From WJMB01 sp964581465 (GTDB lineage: Bacteria > RBG-13-66-14), in assembly GCA_964581465.1 (NCBI GenBank), contig CAZOOP010000021.1, positions 1-57,611 on the forward strand: a DNA stretch of 57,611 bases. Reading direction: 5' to 3'. The position numbers were made by a program, and so were the translations under genes. Under the pieces are notes generated by a model. It worked only from the letters and a program-made list of their open reading frames with translations, had not been told where the DNA came from and did no database searches. Position 1 is the first letter of the stretch, and the number at the start of each line of letters is the position of its first letter. Positions 50,849-57,611 of this stretch are shown here, one piece after another.

Positions 50849-51644
50849 GATTTGGACCTAACGGTTCGGGTGGCGGTTTGCGTGGTAGCTCAAGCTTGGT
50901 TTGGGACGGAAGGATTGCCGGGCTCCGCCGGTGCGGATGGCGGATGCGTTCATCATTCGTTACGGGGTCGAATTGACTTCAAACGTTCGCGCGATTTGGC
51001 GACTGGCCTTGTATCGTTCTCTGACGAACCGGTCTTATCGCTAGCGCTTGTTTTCGTTTGACGTGTGGCGTTAAAGATTGGATCAAGATAGGATTTGCTT
51101 GCTTTTATTGATGAGTCACAGATAATAAGCTGACACGAATATAGATGGTTACATTAAGTTATTATCCACATCTTTTGATGGCCGATCACACCTTCTCTAA
51201 CTGCATTTCACTTGACAGACGACGAGCGGCCAGGATTAACCAATCGTTACTAGATGAGCATCGGTGCGCTAACTGAGCAACAGCCTGATTTCATTGCGTC
51301 TTTGCATCATTGGCCAGGTTGGCCCCGGTTTCCATCAACTGCCAACAAAGGGGAGGACTGTCACCTGATCCGTCCGGCCTTGATGATTCCTTCGGCAGCC
51401 TCCACTGTCCGCCGGGCCTGACGGCCGCTATCAGTCCGGTTGGCTTGCCAGGCGCCGGGGCTTGCTGATCCCCCTACTTCACCGTCTGTGGAGTAAATCC
51501 TTTGAACACTGACGGCTGATTCGGCTTGCAATGCTGGAGTTTTGATCGGGTCCGGACAACTGAGAGGTAAAGAGATTTGTTTACGGGCTACGGTCGAGAT
51601 CCGGACCCGACCAGACGTGCCGCCCCGTGGGCGGTTGAATGATC
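50849..51644. other. Intergenic region without a recognised gene
   Basis: About 800 bp between the carbonic anhydrase gene and the V4R-like gene. A perfect DnaA-box match (TTATCCACA, 51162-51170) occurs once. AACAGCCTGATTTCATTGCG near 51280 vaguely resembles one end of the MITE-like elements. There is a weak GC-rich hairpin at 51619-51635 downstream of the V4R-like gene. I see no RNA gene or supported ORF. Confidence 0.5.
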
Positions 51645-52118
51645 CTAGAAGGTGAAGGTCAGCTTGGAGCCGCGGACATCTTCGCGGGCGTCGATGGCCA
51701 CATGGGGATGCTTGCCCAGGTTCTTGCGCATGGCGGCGGCCATGACGTTCATGATCGGGCAGGTGAAGGGGTGCTCGACGCCGGCCTTCTTCATGGCCTT
51801 GGAGAGGTTGAAGCCGTGGCAGCCGTCGACGTGGACCACGGCGTGGCCGTCGTCCTCCTCGGCGATCTCGATCTTGTCGGCGAAGCCGAACTCGTCGACG
51901 AAGAGGCGGCCGACCTCGATGAGCTCCTCATGGACGTTCTCGCCGCCGATCTCCAGGCCCATCTCTTTCTGCATGATCTCGAGCAGGTCGTCGCCGACGG
52001 TATGCATCACGGCATAGGACGATTCGCCGAACAGGTCGTAGAGCCCTTTGCCTAGGCCCTCGATGACCAGCTTGTACATCCGCACCAGATTTCTCTTTTT
52101 TTGTTCTTCGGTAGCCAC
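51645..52118 (-). CDS. V4R-like small ligand-binding domain protein (tentative)
   Basis: A 157-residue cytoplasmic protein. The fold looks like a heme-NO/V4R-type alpha/beta domain: N-terminal helices (KLVIEGLGKGLYDLFGESSYAVMHTVGDDLLEIM), an acidic strand region (GFADKIEIAEEDDGHAVVHVDGC) and a terminal CPIMNVMAAAMRKNLGK helix. The Cys and His positions (DGCHGF, VEHPFTCPIM) recall V4R domains, which bind small hydrophobic molecules or metals. The family call is by pattern and uncertain. The start is GTG 52118 behind GGAAGGAG. It lies 70 bp after the roadblock gene and is probably the last gene of a three-gene unit with the REC-PATAN regulator. It may serve as the ligand-sensing member of that unit. 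Confidence 0.5.
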   Translation of the reverse strand: MATEEQKKRNLVRMYKLVIEGLGKGLYDLFGESSYAVMHTVGDDLLEIMQKEMGLEIGGENVHEELIEVGRLFVDEFGFADKIEIAEEDDGHAVVHVDGCHGFNLSKAMKKAGVEHPFTCPIMNVMAAAMRKNLGKHPHVAIDAREDVRGSKLTFTF

Positions 52119-52188
52119 TTCAGCTCCTTCCGTAGTTGAGTGGGTAAATCCACCCCGGTCGAACCGGGTTTTCGTAGTGGTTGGAAAC

Positions 52189-52557
52189 CTAGAGAACGCC
52201 GGCCAGCTTCTCGGCGCCCTTCTTGGCGACCATGCGCACGTTGCCCAGTACGGCGTCCTTGCTGACTGACATGCCCAGGTAGAAGTTGCTGTTGCCGATG
52301 AAGCGGGTGATCACCCAGCCACCGTCGTGCTCGACCAGGCTCTCCTCGAACTTGCTGATGCCCAGCTCGGTGAGGCTCTTGCGGATCAGACTCATCACCA
52401 GGGCGAACTTCACCCCGTAGGAGTCCTGGGCTTCACTGGACATGCCGTTGTTGACCTGGGCGATATGAATACCGTCCATTCCGACAACGCCGGCCGCGAG
52501 AAGCCCGTCGACTTCTTTCGCGGTTTCCTGCAGGATCTGTTGGGCTTGGGAAGGCAT
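52189..52557 (-). CDS. Roadblock/LC7-family protein
   Basis: A 122-residue protein spanning one roadblock/LC7 (MglB-like) domain. Members act as GTPase-activating or scaffold partners of small Ras-like GTPases of the MglA type. The pattern is clear: helix ILQETAKEVDGLLAAGVVGMDGIHIAQVN, middle helix KFALVMSLIRKSLTEL, strands WVITRFIGNSNFYLGMSVS and the terminal AVLGNVRMVAKKGAEKLAGVL. The start ATG 52557 has a strong AAAGGAGG site. It lies 15 bp downstream of the REC-PATAN gene. The gene at 53836 encodes a second protein with the same C-terminal signature (AVLGNLRLVARKTSAKLGAVF), so the two are paralogues. No MglA-like GTPase is encoded in this window. Confidence 0.8.
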   Translation of the reverse strand: MPSQAQQILQETAKEVDGLLAAGVVGMDGIHIAQVNNGMSSEAQDSYGVKFALVMSLIRKSLTELGISKFEESLVEHDGGWVITRFIGNSNFYLGMSVSKDAVLGNVRMVAKKGAEKLAGVL

Positions 52558-52572
52558 CTATTCCTCCTTTGG

Positions 52573-53577
52573 CTAGTCTTCTGTTCCGGAGCCCTCACGC
52601 TCTTTGCGCGAGAGGTTTTCCTTACGCAGCCGCTCCATCTCCTCCATGGCCTTCTTGAGTTCCTCCTCGGCCAGGGCTTCGATGTCCACGGCGGTCTTCT
52701 TGGCGCGTTCTTTCTCGGCGACCTCCTCGGCGGCCTCCTTGGCGGCCTGCTTGGCGGCTTCTTCAGCCGCTTTCTCCTGATCGGCGGTCTCCGACTCGGC
52801 CGCTTTCAGTTCGCTTTCGTCCTCTATCTCCAGATCGTCGATCTGCAAGGCGTCTTCAAGGTTCTTGGCCGTCAGCACGGGCTCGGGGGGCGGCTCGCCC
52901 TTGCGGGCCTCATCGGCCAGGCGCGCCGCTTCCATCTGCAGCTCCATCAGGGGCTGCTGGATCTTGCGTTTGAAGACCGGTCGCTGCTTCTTGACGGTGA
53001 TCTGGCAATCGTTCCAGGACAGAATGGTCAGCGCGGCCTCTTCGGGGGTCTTGTCGCCCAGTTGAGCGTCGAAGAGTTTGCCCCGGGCGAAGCGCAGGAT
53101 GCCGGTCTCGCCCCAGATCGAGTTGTGCACGTCGATGCGGCAGGTCTTCTGCTCCATCTCGACCATCTGCAGGAAGCTGGCCAGGGAGATGCCCTTGAGC
53201 TGGCCCTCCTTGCCCCAACTGTCCGCGGCCTTGATGATCAGCTTGTGCAGTTGGTCGATGTCGATGGGCTTCTCGATGTAAGCGATGGAGTACTCGTCGA
53301 AAGCCCGTTCGATCTCGGCGGTACCGTAGGCGGTCATCACGATGCAGGGTAGATCGGGCTGATCCTTGACCACGCGGGCGATCAGCTCGAAGCCGTCCAT
53401 CTTGGGCATCTTGAGATCGGTGACCAGGACGTTGATCGGCTCCGAGTCGAGAATCTCCAGGGCCCGGCGGCCGTTGTTGGCCTCCAGGTAGGTGAAGTCC
53501 TCGGTGTACTGCTGCATGCCGTCGACCAGGCTCTCCAGAAAAGCCGCGTCATCGTCGACAATTAACACTTTGGCCAT
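52573..53577 (-). CDS. Response regulator with PATAN (DUF4388) domain and Ala/Glu-rich coiled coil
   Basis: A 334-residue response regulator without a DNA-binding domain. The receiver domain (residues 1-120) has DDD at 8-10, phosphoacceptor Asp54 in VTDLKMPKMDG, TAYGTAE and the Lys in IEKPID. Residues about 130-230 form a PATAN/DUF4388 domain: GQLKGISLASFLQMVEMEQKTCRIDV, then GILRFARGKLFDAQLGDKTPEEAALTILSW. PATAN domains occur in cyanobacterial PatA and in many deltaproteobacterial regulators and are thought to mediate protein interaction. A low-complexity tail of about 90 residues rich in Ala, Glu and Lys probably forms a coiled coil. The ATG at 53577 follows GGAGGTGACGAG. It is first gene of a probable operon with the roadblock and V4R-like genes. 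Its kinase is not adjacent; the giant kinase at 36978 is one candidate. Confidence 0.88.
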   Translation of the reverse strand: MAKVLIVDDDAAFLESLVDGMQQYTEDFTYLEANNGRRALEILDSEPINVLVTDLKMPKMDGFELIARVVKDQPDLPCIVMTAYGTAEIERAFDEYSIAYIEKPIDIDQLHKLIIKAADSWGKEGQLKGISLASFLQMVEMEQKTCRIDVHNSIWGETGILRFARGKLFDAQLGDKTPEEAALTILSWNDCQITVKKQRPVFKRKIQQPLMELQMEAARLADEARKGEPPPEPVLTAKNLEDALQIDDLEIEDESELKAAESETADQEKAAEEAAKQAAKEAAEEVAEKERAKKTAVDIEALAEEELKKAMEEMERLRKENLSRKEREGSGTED

Positions 53578-53775
53578 CTCGTCACCTCCAGTGTCCCTCT
53601 ATAGTGCAAAAGCCGTGCCAGTTTGATTGGTACGGCAAGGATCGTTGACAGCAGTGATTCTAGTAGAGCATAAGTGTTTAGTGATATGGCAATAAGTCCA
53701 CTTTGAACCGGCTCATTATGACCGCCCCTTCATGATGGCCGGGCAACTGTTGGCTCCAATAACGCCGAGAGCGAT

Positions 53776-53803
53776 GAAAAGGGACGGACCTATTGGTCCG
53801 TCC
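53776..53803 (-). terminator. Terminator downstream of the second roadblock-like gene
   Basis: Perfect 9-bp stem GGACGGACC/GGTCCGTCC with a 4-base loop, followed on the minus strand by CTTTTCATC. It lies 33 bp after the stop at 53836. Confidence 0.8.
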
Positions 53804-53835
53804 GTACTGTTGACACGTGATCGAGCGTAACGGCC

Positions 53836-54591
53836 TCAAGCCGGCTGGCCGCACCTCCGTCGGGAGCCCTCAGCGCAAGTATCCGGGCAGTTTCCCCTTT
53901 CAAAACGCTCATCGGGGTAGTGATCCTCGAACACGGCGCCGAGCTTGGCCGAGGTCTTGCGGGCCACCAGACGCAGATTGCCCAGCACCGCCGAACCGTC
54001 GACCTCGATACCCAGTTTGAGCCGAGTACCCTCGATGGGACGGTGGATGATCCAGCCAGCGGCATGGGTGATCAGGTTCTCGACCAATTGATTGCGACCC
54101 AGGTCTTGCAGGCTGCGGTCCATCAGCCCCTGGACCAGGGCGAAGCGATTGGCGTGATTGGTGCAAAAGCTCAGGCTGCGCCCGGGGCTGAATCGCACCA
54201 GGATATAGCCGTCACGCCCGGTGACCGTCATGCCCTTGAAACCGTCCAGTTCCTCGGCGGCCTCGGACATGATGATCTCGCTGGTCCGGCACAGGAAGTG
54301 CCGCGCCGCCTTTCGCGTTCTGCGCTGGCTCTGGCGGTGATGTTCACGTCGCAACCGGTCGATGGCCGTACGGTGCTGCTGATTGAGCAACTGGAGAAAA
54401 AGACCGTCACCAGGAGTCGATCCGTTGTCGGCGGAGACCTCGCAACGCAGACGATCTACTATCCGCCCACCGGAGAAGATCAGCGTCTGGATGACCGGGC
54501 TCTCCGCCCGACCTCGGGTTTCGGTCTGTATGTGGTAGGTTACTTCGTTGATCAGCAGCTTATCGTTCTTGAAGAAAAGCTGCGCACCCAT
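53836..54591 (-). CDS. Two-domain protein: YHIQTE-type N-terminal domain plus roadblock-like C-terminal domain
   Basis: A 251-residue cytoplasmic protein. Residues 1-85 (KLLINEVTYHIQTETRGRAESPVIQTLIFSGGRIVDRLRCE, then LFLQLLNQQHRTAIDRLRRE) follow a pattern I have seen in uncharacterised deltaproteobacterial-type proteins that begin with a YH-V/I-QTE strand and end in a QH helix; I know no name for it. Residues about 110-235 are roadblock/LC7-like: MSEAAEELDGFKGMTVTGRDGYILVRF, then FALVQGLMDRSL and GSAVLGNLRLVARKTSAKLGAVF, paralogous to the protein at 52189. A basic linker joins them, and the last 15 residues hold two Cys. ATG 54591 follows AGGAGG at 11 bp. It is separated from the REC-PATAN operon by a terminator. 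Probably part of the same regulatory module. Confidence 0.7.
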   Translation of the reverse strand: MGAQLFFKNDKLLINEVTYHIQTETRGRAESPVIQTLIFSGGRIVDRLRCEVSADNGSTPGDGLFLQLLNQQHRTAIDRLRREHHRQSQRRTRKAARHFLCRTSEIIMSEAAEELDGFKGMTVTGRDGYILVRFSPGRSLSFCTNHANRFALVQGLMDRSLQDLGRNQLVENLITHAAGWIIHRPIEGTRLKLGIEVDGSAVLGNLRLVARKTSAKLGAVFEDHYPDERFERGNCPDTCAEGSRRRCGQPA

Positions 54592-54708
54592 CTCTCGGTT
54601 TACCTCCTGCTGCTGGAATCGCCCTTGTGTAAACGCCTTAACTCATGCGTAAAAAAGCATAGCCTAGTTGAGACAGGATTTCAAGTAGCCTTCGTCCTTT
54701 TTCCCTTT

Positions 54709-55027
54709 GGCATCATGGAAAGTGTTCGGATCAAATCAGGCTGATTGGGAGCGGCCTGCCGGGCCGTTATTGACTCTCGTAAATGCGCTGTCGATGAGCA
54801 AGCGCTCATTCAGCATACCCTTATTGCTTGTTATTGAGACACTTAGAAGCATGTGGCATCCGCCCTCGGGGCATATACAGGCGCGCTGTTATCTGAAATC
54901 GTCAAGAATCAGGCCCGTATTCGCCACCCTTTTCAACTGCCCATATTTTGACAGGTATCCGATAATCATAACCTCTATTATCAGTAGGATATAATCATGA
55001 TTCGGTCCGGATAGGGTATACGATCCC
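54709..55027 (+). mobile_element. IS1595-related non-autonomous element (MITE-like), copy D
   Basis: A complete 319-bp copy. The left end reads GGCATCATGGAAAG then TGTTCGGATC. The right end, read inward, is GGGATCGTATACCC then TCCGGACC. It is flanked by TTCCCTTT (54701-54708) and TTCCCATT (55028-55035), an 8-bp target duplication with one mismatch. The interior includes GGCCTGCCGGGCCG and CTTGTTATTGAGACAC, shared with copies A and B. No gene lies inside. The stretch 55028-55422 up to the racemase gene shows nothing I recognise. Confidence 0.82.
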
Positions 55028-55422
55028 TTCCCATTTATGAGGTCGGCCTGCTTCGCGGCTCAGGGTCGAGCAAGCCTCTCCGTTCCGCAACAAACCACTC
55101 CCGATAACAACCCCTTGCCGCGGTGAATCGCTCGTCAAGCAGGCGGCGGCCGTCGTTTCGATCGCGCGGAAGCGCGGTGTTGCTTCTGGTACAATGATGC
55201 TGAATGGAGGCGCAGCGCTTCCCGAAACCACCGACCAATCGAGCGGATAGTCGAGACTCCGGCGGCACACTGATGACCGCCACGGCTCGATGAGCTGACC
55301 ACGACCCGTAATCGGTGGCGGCGGGAATCTTCCCGACCAGCACTCCGACCTTATCTATTAGCCATCACTTATATTATACGCTGGTCCCGGGCGGAGTTCA
55401 CAAACCATCTTGATGCGCGAAA

Positions 55423-56697
55423 ATGAATACCTTACCACTCAAAAAAGGCGCCGCTATTGAGCATCTGAGGCTCCGGCCCGACTGGGAACCCCTGCTTCCA
55501 GTGGAGACCGCCGTCCTCGATGCCGGCCCCGCCCTACGCCGCGCCCTGGCCGAACCCGTCGCCGGACCCAGCCTGATCGAGCTTCTCGCCCAACGCCGAC
55601 CGCGCAACATCGCCCTGGTCGTTCCCGACATCACCCGCGACGCCCACCAGACCGCGCTGGTTCCCCAGCTTCTCAAAACCTTCAACGAAGCCGGCCCCGC
55701 GAACAAGCGGGTGACCATCCTGATCGCCCTGGGCCTGCACCGGGCCTTGAGCGACGGTGAGCTGACGGAGCTCCTCGGCGATGCGCTCGCGGATTGTAAT
55801 CGCGTCGTCCAGTCCCGCGCCGATTGTTCCGCCGCTTTCTTCGATCTGGGGCGCACCCGGCGGGGAACCCCGCTGCTGCTCCACCGCGCCCTGGTGGAGG
55901 CCGACCTTCGCCTGACCCTGGGCGAGGTCGACGGCCACTACTTCGCCGGCTTCTCCGGAGGCCGCAAAGCCGTGCTGCCGGGCTGCGCCGCCCGCCCCGC
56001 CGTGCTGGCCAACCATTCCCTGGTCTTTCAGAATGGTCGACGCGACCCCGCCGCCGCCCTGGGACGCCTCACGGGCAACCCCGTGGCCGAGGACCTGGCC
56101 GAAGCCCAGCGCCGCTTGGGGATCGACTTCGCCGTCAACGTCGTCAACGACGCCGACGGCCGCCTCGCCGCCCTCGCCGCCGGCGAACCCGAGGCCGCCT
56201 TTCACCGGGCCGTGGACCTCTACAGCGGTCTACATCGCCCGACCTCCCTTGAGCGAAGATCCCTGGTGATCGCCTCGGCGGGCGGCCGGCCCCTGGACAT
56301 CGACCTGCGCCAGAGCCACAAGGCCCTGGACAACGCCTGTCGCCTGCTTGCTCCCGGGGGAACCCTGGTTTTCCTGGCGGACTGCTCCGAGGGCGTCGGG
56401 AGCCTGAAACCCTGGCTGCGCCTTGGTCACGCCGAGGTCGTCCGCGAGCGTATCGCCCGGGAGTACTCCATCCCCGGACAGACCGCCTGGTCGGTATTGG
56501 AGAAACTGGAGCGGTTCCGGGTGCTCTGGGTGGGGCGGTTGATTGAAGCGGATTTCGACGCCGTGCGCCCGTCCATCCACGCCACCCTCGACGACGCCCT
56601 GGCCGAGCTGGGCGAAACCGCCGAACGATCCGCCTGGGTGATCCCCCACGCCCGCCGCCTGCTGCCGGTGTGGCTTCCCGACGTGCGCGGCGTCTGA
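55423..56697 (+). CDS. LarA-family nickel-pincer-dependent racemase/epimerase
   Basis: LarA-type enzymes racemise or epimerise 2-hydroxyacids using a covalently bound nickel-pincer nucleotide. The 424-residue protein matches the family (DUF2088 plus C-terminal domain) with every known active-site residue at near-standard numbering. These are Asp69 and Arg72 in VVPDITRDAH, His106 in IALGLHRALS, His172 in GEVDGHYFAGFSGG, the cofactor-attaching Lys182 in GGRKAVLPG and His198 in LANHSLV. The substrate could be lactate, but many LarA homologues act on other hydroxyacids, so no symbol is given. The cofactor biosynthesis genes larB, larC and larE are not in the window. The ATG at 55423 has no strong ribosome-binding site. 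It stands alone, flanked on both sides by MITE-like elements. Confidence 0.9.
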   Translation: MNTLPLKKGAAIEHLRLRPDWEPLLPVETAVLDAGPALRRALAEPVAGPSLIELLAQRRPRNIALVVPDITRDAHQTALVPQLLKTFNEAGPANKRVTILIALGLHRALSDGELTELLGDALADCNRVVQSRADCSAAFFDLGRTRRGTPLLLHRALVEADLRLTLGEVDGHYFAGFSGGRKAVLPGCAARPAVLANHSLVFQNGRRDPAAALGRLTGNPVAEDLAEAQRRLGIDFAVNVVNDADGRLAALAAGEPEAAFHRAVDLYSGLHRPTSLERRSLVIASAGGRPLDIDLRQSHKALDNACRLLAPGGTLVFLADCSEGVGSLKPWLRLGHAEVVRERIAREYSIPGQTAWSVLEKLERFRVLWVGRLIEADFDAVRPSIHATLDDALAELGETAERSAWVIPHARRLLPVWLPDVRGV

Positions 56698-56840
56698 TAT
56701 CCGGCTGGTATCGACCCTCACATCTTCATGCCTATTCGAGCTTCCGCAGATCGAACCAGGCTGATTGCAAGCGGTCGAGTGGGTCGCCGCGCTCCACCCG
56801 GTGAAACTCCAGTCTCAATCAAACAATCGATAATGGATTA

Positions 56841-57057
56841 GTGATCGCATACCCTGTCCGGACCGAATCATGATTATATCCTACTGATAATACTAGTGAA
56901 GACTCTCAGATACTTGTCAAAAACCGGCAGTTAATAAAGGAGCGGCAATCAAAGGGCGTTATCTGTAGCAAATCGTATTATCAGCGCGCTTGAATATGCC
57001 CTGAGGGCAGATTGCTACCTGGATCTAAGCCCAGTAATAACAGGTAATAAGGGTAGG
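56841..57057 (-). mobile_element. MITE-like copy E, interrupted by the IS1595-like element
   Basis: It begins GTGATCGCATACCC then TCCGGACC and aligns in order with copy B through GATACTTGTCA, GAATATGCCCTGA.GGCAG, and ATAACAGGTAATAAGGG. It stops exactly where the IS terminal repeat starts at 57058; its remainder would lie past the window end. A short extra fragment upstream (AACCAGGCTGATTGCAAGCG, 56756-56775) resembles the other end of the family. Confidence 0.7.
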
Positions 57058-57611
57058 GATCATGTAACCTGATCGGACCAATTGAGCAGAGTATCCTTGC
57101 AGGTAGTCGAGACATTTGTCGTCGTTTCTGTGGCTGAAGCTGAGCGGCCTTTCACGGATAAAGAGCCTGTCGTTGCGTATGAAGCCGCCGTTGTAGGCTA
57201 TTTGCATAGCCTCGGGAGCTCTCTGGGCCGTTGATACGCACCTCGCCATCGACCAGGGGTTGTCGTGGTTGATGCGTTTGTGGTGGATGCCGTTGAGCGA
57301 CAGCCTGTTATCGACCTTCCAGCCGTCGGTGTTGACGATCTATTCCACCTTGAGCTTTTACAGCTAGGCGGCGCCGTGCTCCCTTTTGGATTTGTTGTGT
57401 ATATTCTATGCCACTTCTCTTGCATTTATACTTACCATCGGCCAACTTATAGTGATTCCCATGGTTAAAGTTTGGGCAACTGATGTGCCGGTCGGTTGCT
57501 TGTTTTCCGCCACTTTTAAGACCCCTTTCTTGTGACAGAGCATCACAGCCCAATCCGTATGTTAACAGCGCGTTACATATATGCATCGGTCCGAACACGG
57601 TATACGATCCC
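57058..57611 (-). mobile_element. Decayed, internally deleted IS1595-like element
   Basis: The ends are GGGATCATGTAACC then TCGGACC at 57058 and, read inward from 57611, GGGATCGTATACCG then TCGGACC. They are imperfect terminal inverted repeats that start with GGG as in the IS1595 family. At 554 bp it is shorter than an intact element because the middle of the transposase is missing. It lies inside MITE-like copy E and runs exactly to the window end. It is in opposite orientation to the copy at 1-531. Confidence 0.82.
57070..57540 (-). pseudogene. Remnant of IS1595-like transposase
   Basis: Two disjoint parts remain. An N-terminal zinc-ribbon-like piece (HYKLADGKYKCKRSG) has lost several of its cysteines. 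After a deletion and frameshift, a C-terminal piece reads VNTDGWKVDNRLSLNGIHHKRINHD and, after another frame change, FIRERPLSFSHRNDDKCLDYLQG. These parallel YSDGWKAYNKLSLKGFHHRRINH and FIRERSFRFNHRNDENTLDYLQD in the copy at 3-527. The first catalytic Asp region and the WGYAKRRL region are missing, so no active enzyme can be made. Confidence 0.85.

Noticed and set aside
51162..51170. Possible replication origin: perfect DnaA box TTATCCACA
   Set aside because: Only a single box is seen, with no cluster of boxes and no dnaA, dnaN or gyrase genes nearby. rsmG-parA is 50 kb away in this window.
1..57611. tRNA, rRNA or tmRNA genes
   Set aside because: I looked through the intergenic stretches and found no cloverleaf-type or rRNA-like sequence that I could support by eye; a covariance search would be decisive.

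Overview
The window is GC-rich DNA (about two thirds G+C by eye) from what looks like an uncultured Gram-negative bacterium. Evidence for an outer membrane is a TolC/membrane-fusion/RND efflux operon, several lipoproteins, and two secreted proteins that end in a C-terminal domain resembling type IX secretion sorting domains. A bacterial V/A-type ATPase subunit, rsmG-parA, rpsT and a very large PAS/GAF kinase also occur. Together these suggest a candidate phylum in or near the FCB group, but no single gene fixes the taxonomy. The window starts and ends inside copies of the same IS1595-like element, so it may be a whole assembly contig that stops at repeats.

Layout. 0-0.6 kb: 3' part of an IS1595-like element inserted in another repeat. 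0.7-4.1 kb (minus): a 2-hydroxyacyl-CoA dehydratase activase-like ATPase, a PD40 lipoprotein, rsmG and parA; rsmG carries a duplicated in-frame insertion. 4.4-6.6 kb (plus): an exported CsgG/FlgO-like plus VWA protein and a KTSC-domain protein. 6.6-8.2 kb: a strikingly AT-rich membrane-protein gene bracketed by inverted repeats, then three 187-bp tandem repeats. 8.2-8.9 kb: V-type ATPase subunit D alone. 9.3-15.3 kb (plus): exported TPR/DUF3857/transglutaminase-like protein, glycosyltransferase and radical SAM protein. 15.7-19 kb: rpsT, nested repeats and a secreted M6 metalloprotease. 19.3-20.5 kb: methyltransferase and free-methionine-sulfoxide-reductase-like GAF protein. 21.4-28.7 kb (minus): padR-tolC-mfp-rnd efflux operon and a zinc-ribbon protein. 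29.6-34 kb: ApbE lipoprotein, RNase HI, a small exported protein and a VCBS/FG-GAP secreted protein. 35-47.9 kb (minus): sigma-54 response regulator and a 3636-residue kinase with 16 PAS and 7 GAF domains. 48.1-50.8 kb (minus): carbonic anhydrase, amidoligase-like enzyme and class II glutamine amidotransferase in a tight operon. 51.6-54.6 kb (minus): V4R-like, roadblock, REC-PATAN and a second roadblock-like protein. 55.4-56.7 kb: a LarA-family racemase, then repeats and a decayed IS1595-like copy.

The intergenic regions hold a second story. At least five copies of a roughly 320-bp non-coding element have ends matching the IS1595-like terminal repeats, two of them with near-perfect 8-bp target duplications. 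A separate roughly 350-bp family (called R2 here) also occurs. The families have inserted into each other: the 320-bp element in R2 (16.5 kb), R2 in a 320-bp element (34.3 kb), the IS in R2 (0.5 kb) and the IS in a 320-bp element (57 kb).

Best candidates for little-described biology are the carbonic anhydrase/amidoligase/amidotransferase operon, the PATAN/roadblock/V4R cluster, the giant soluble kinase, the in-frame element in rsmG, and the AT-rich cassette.
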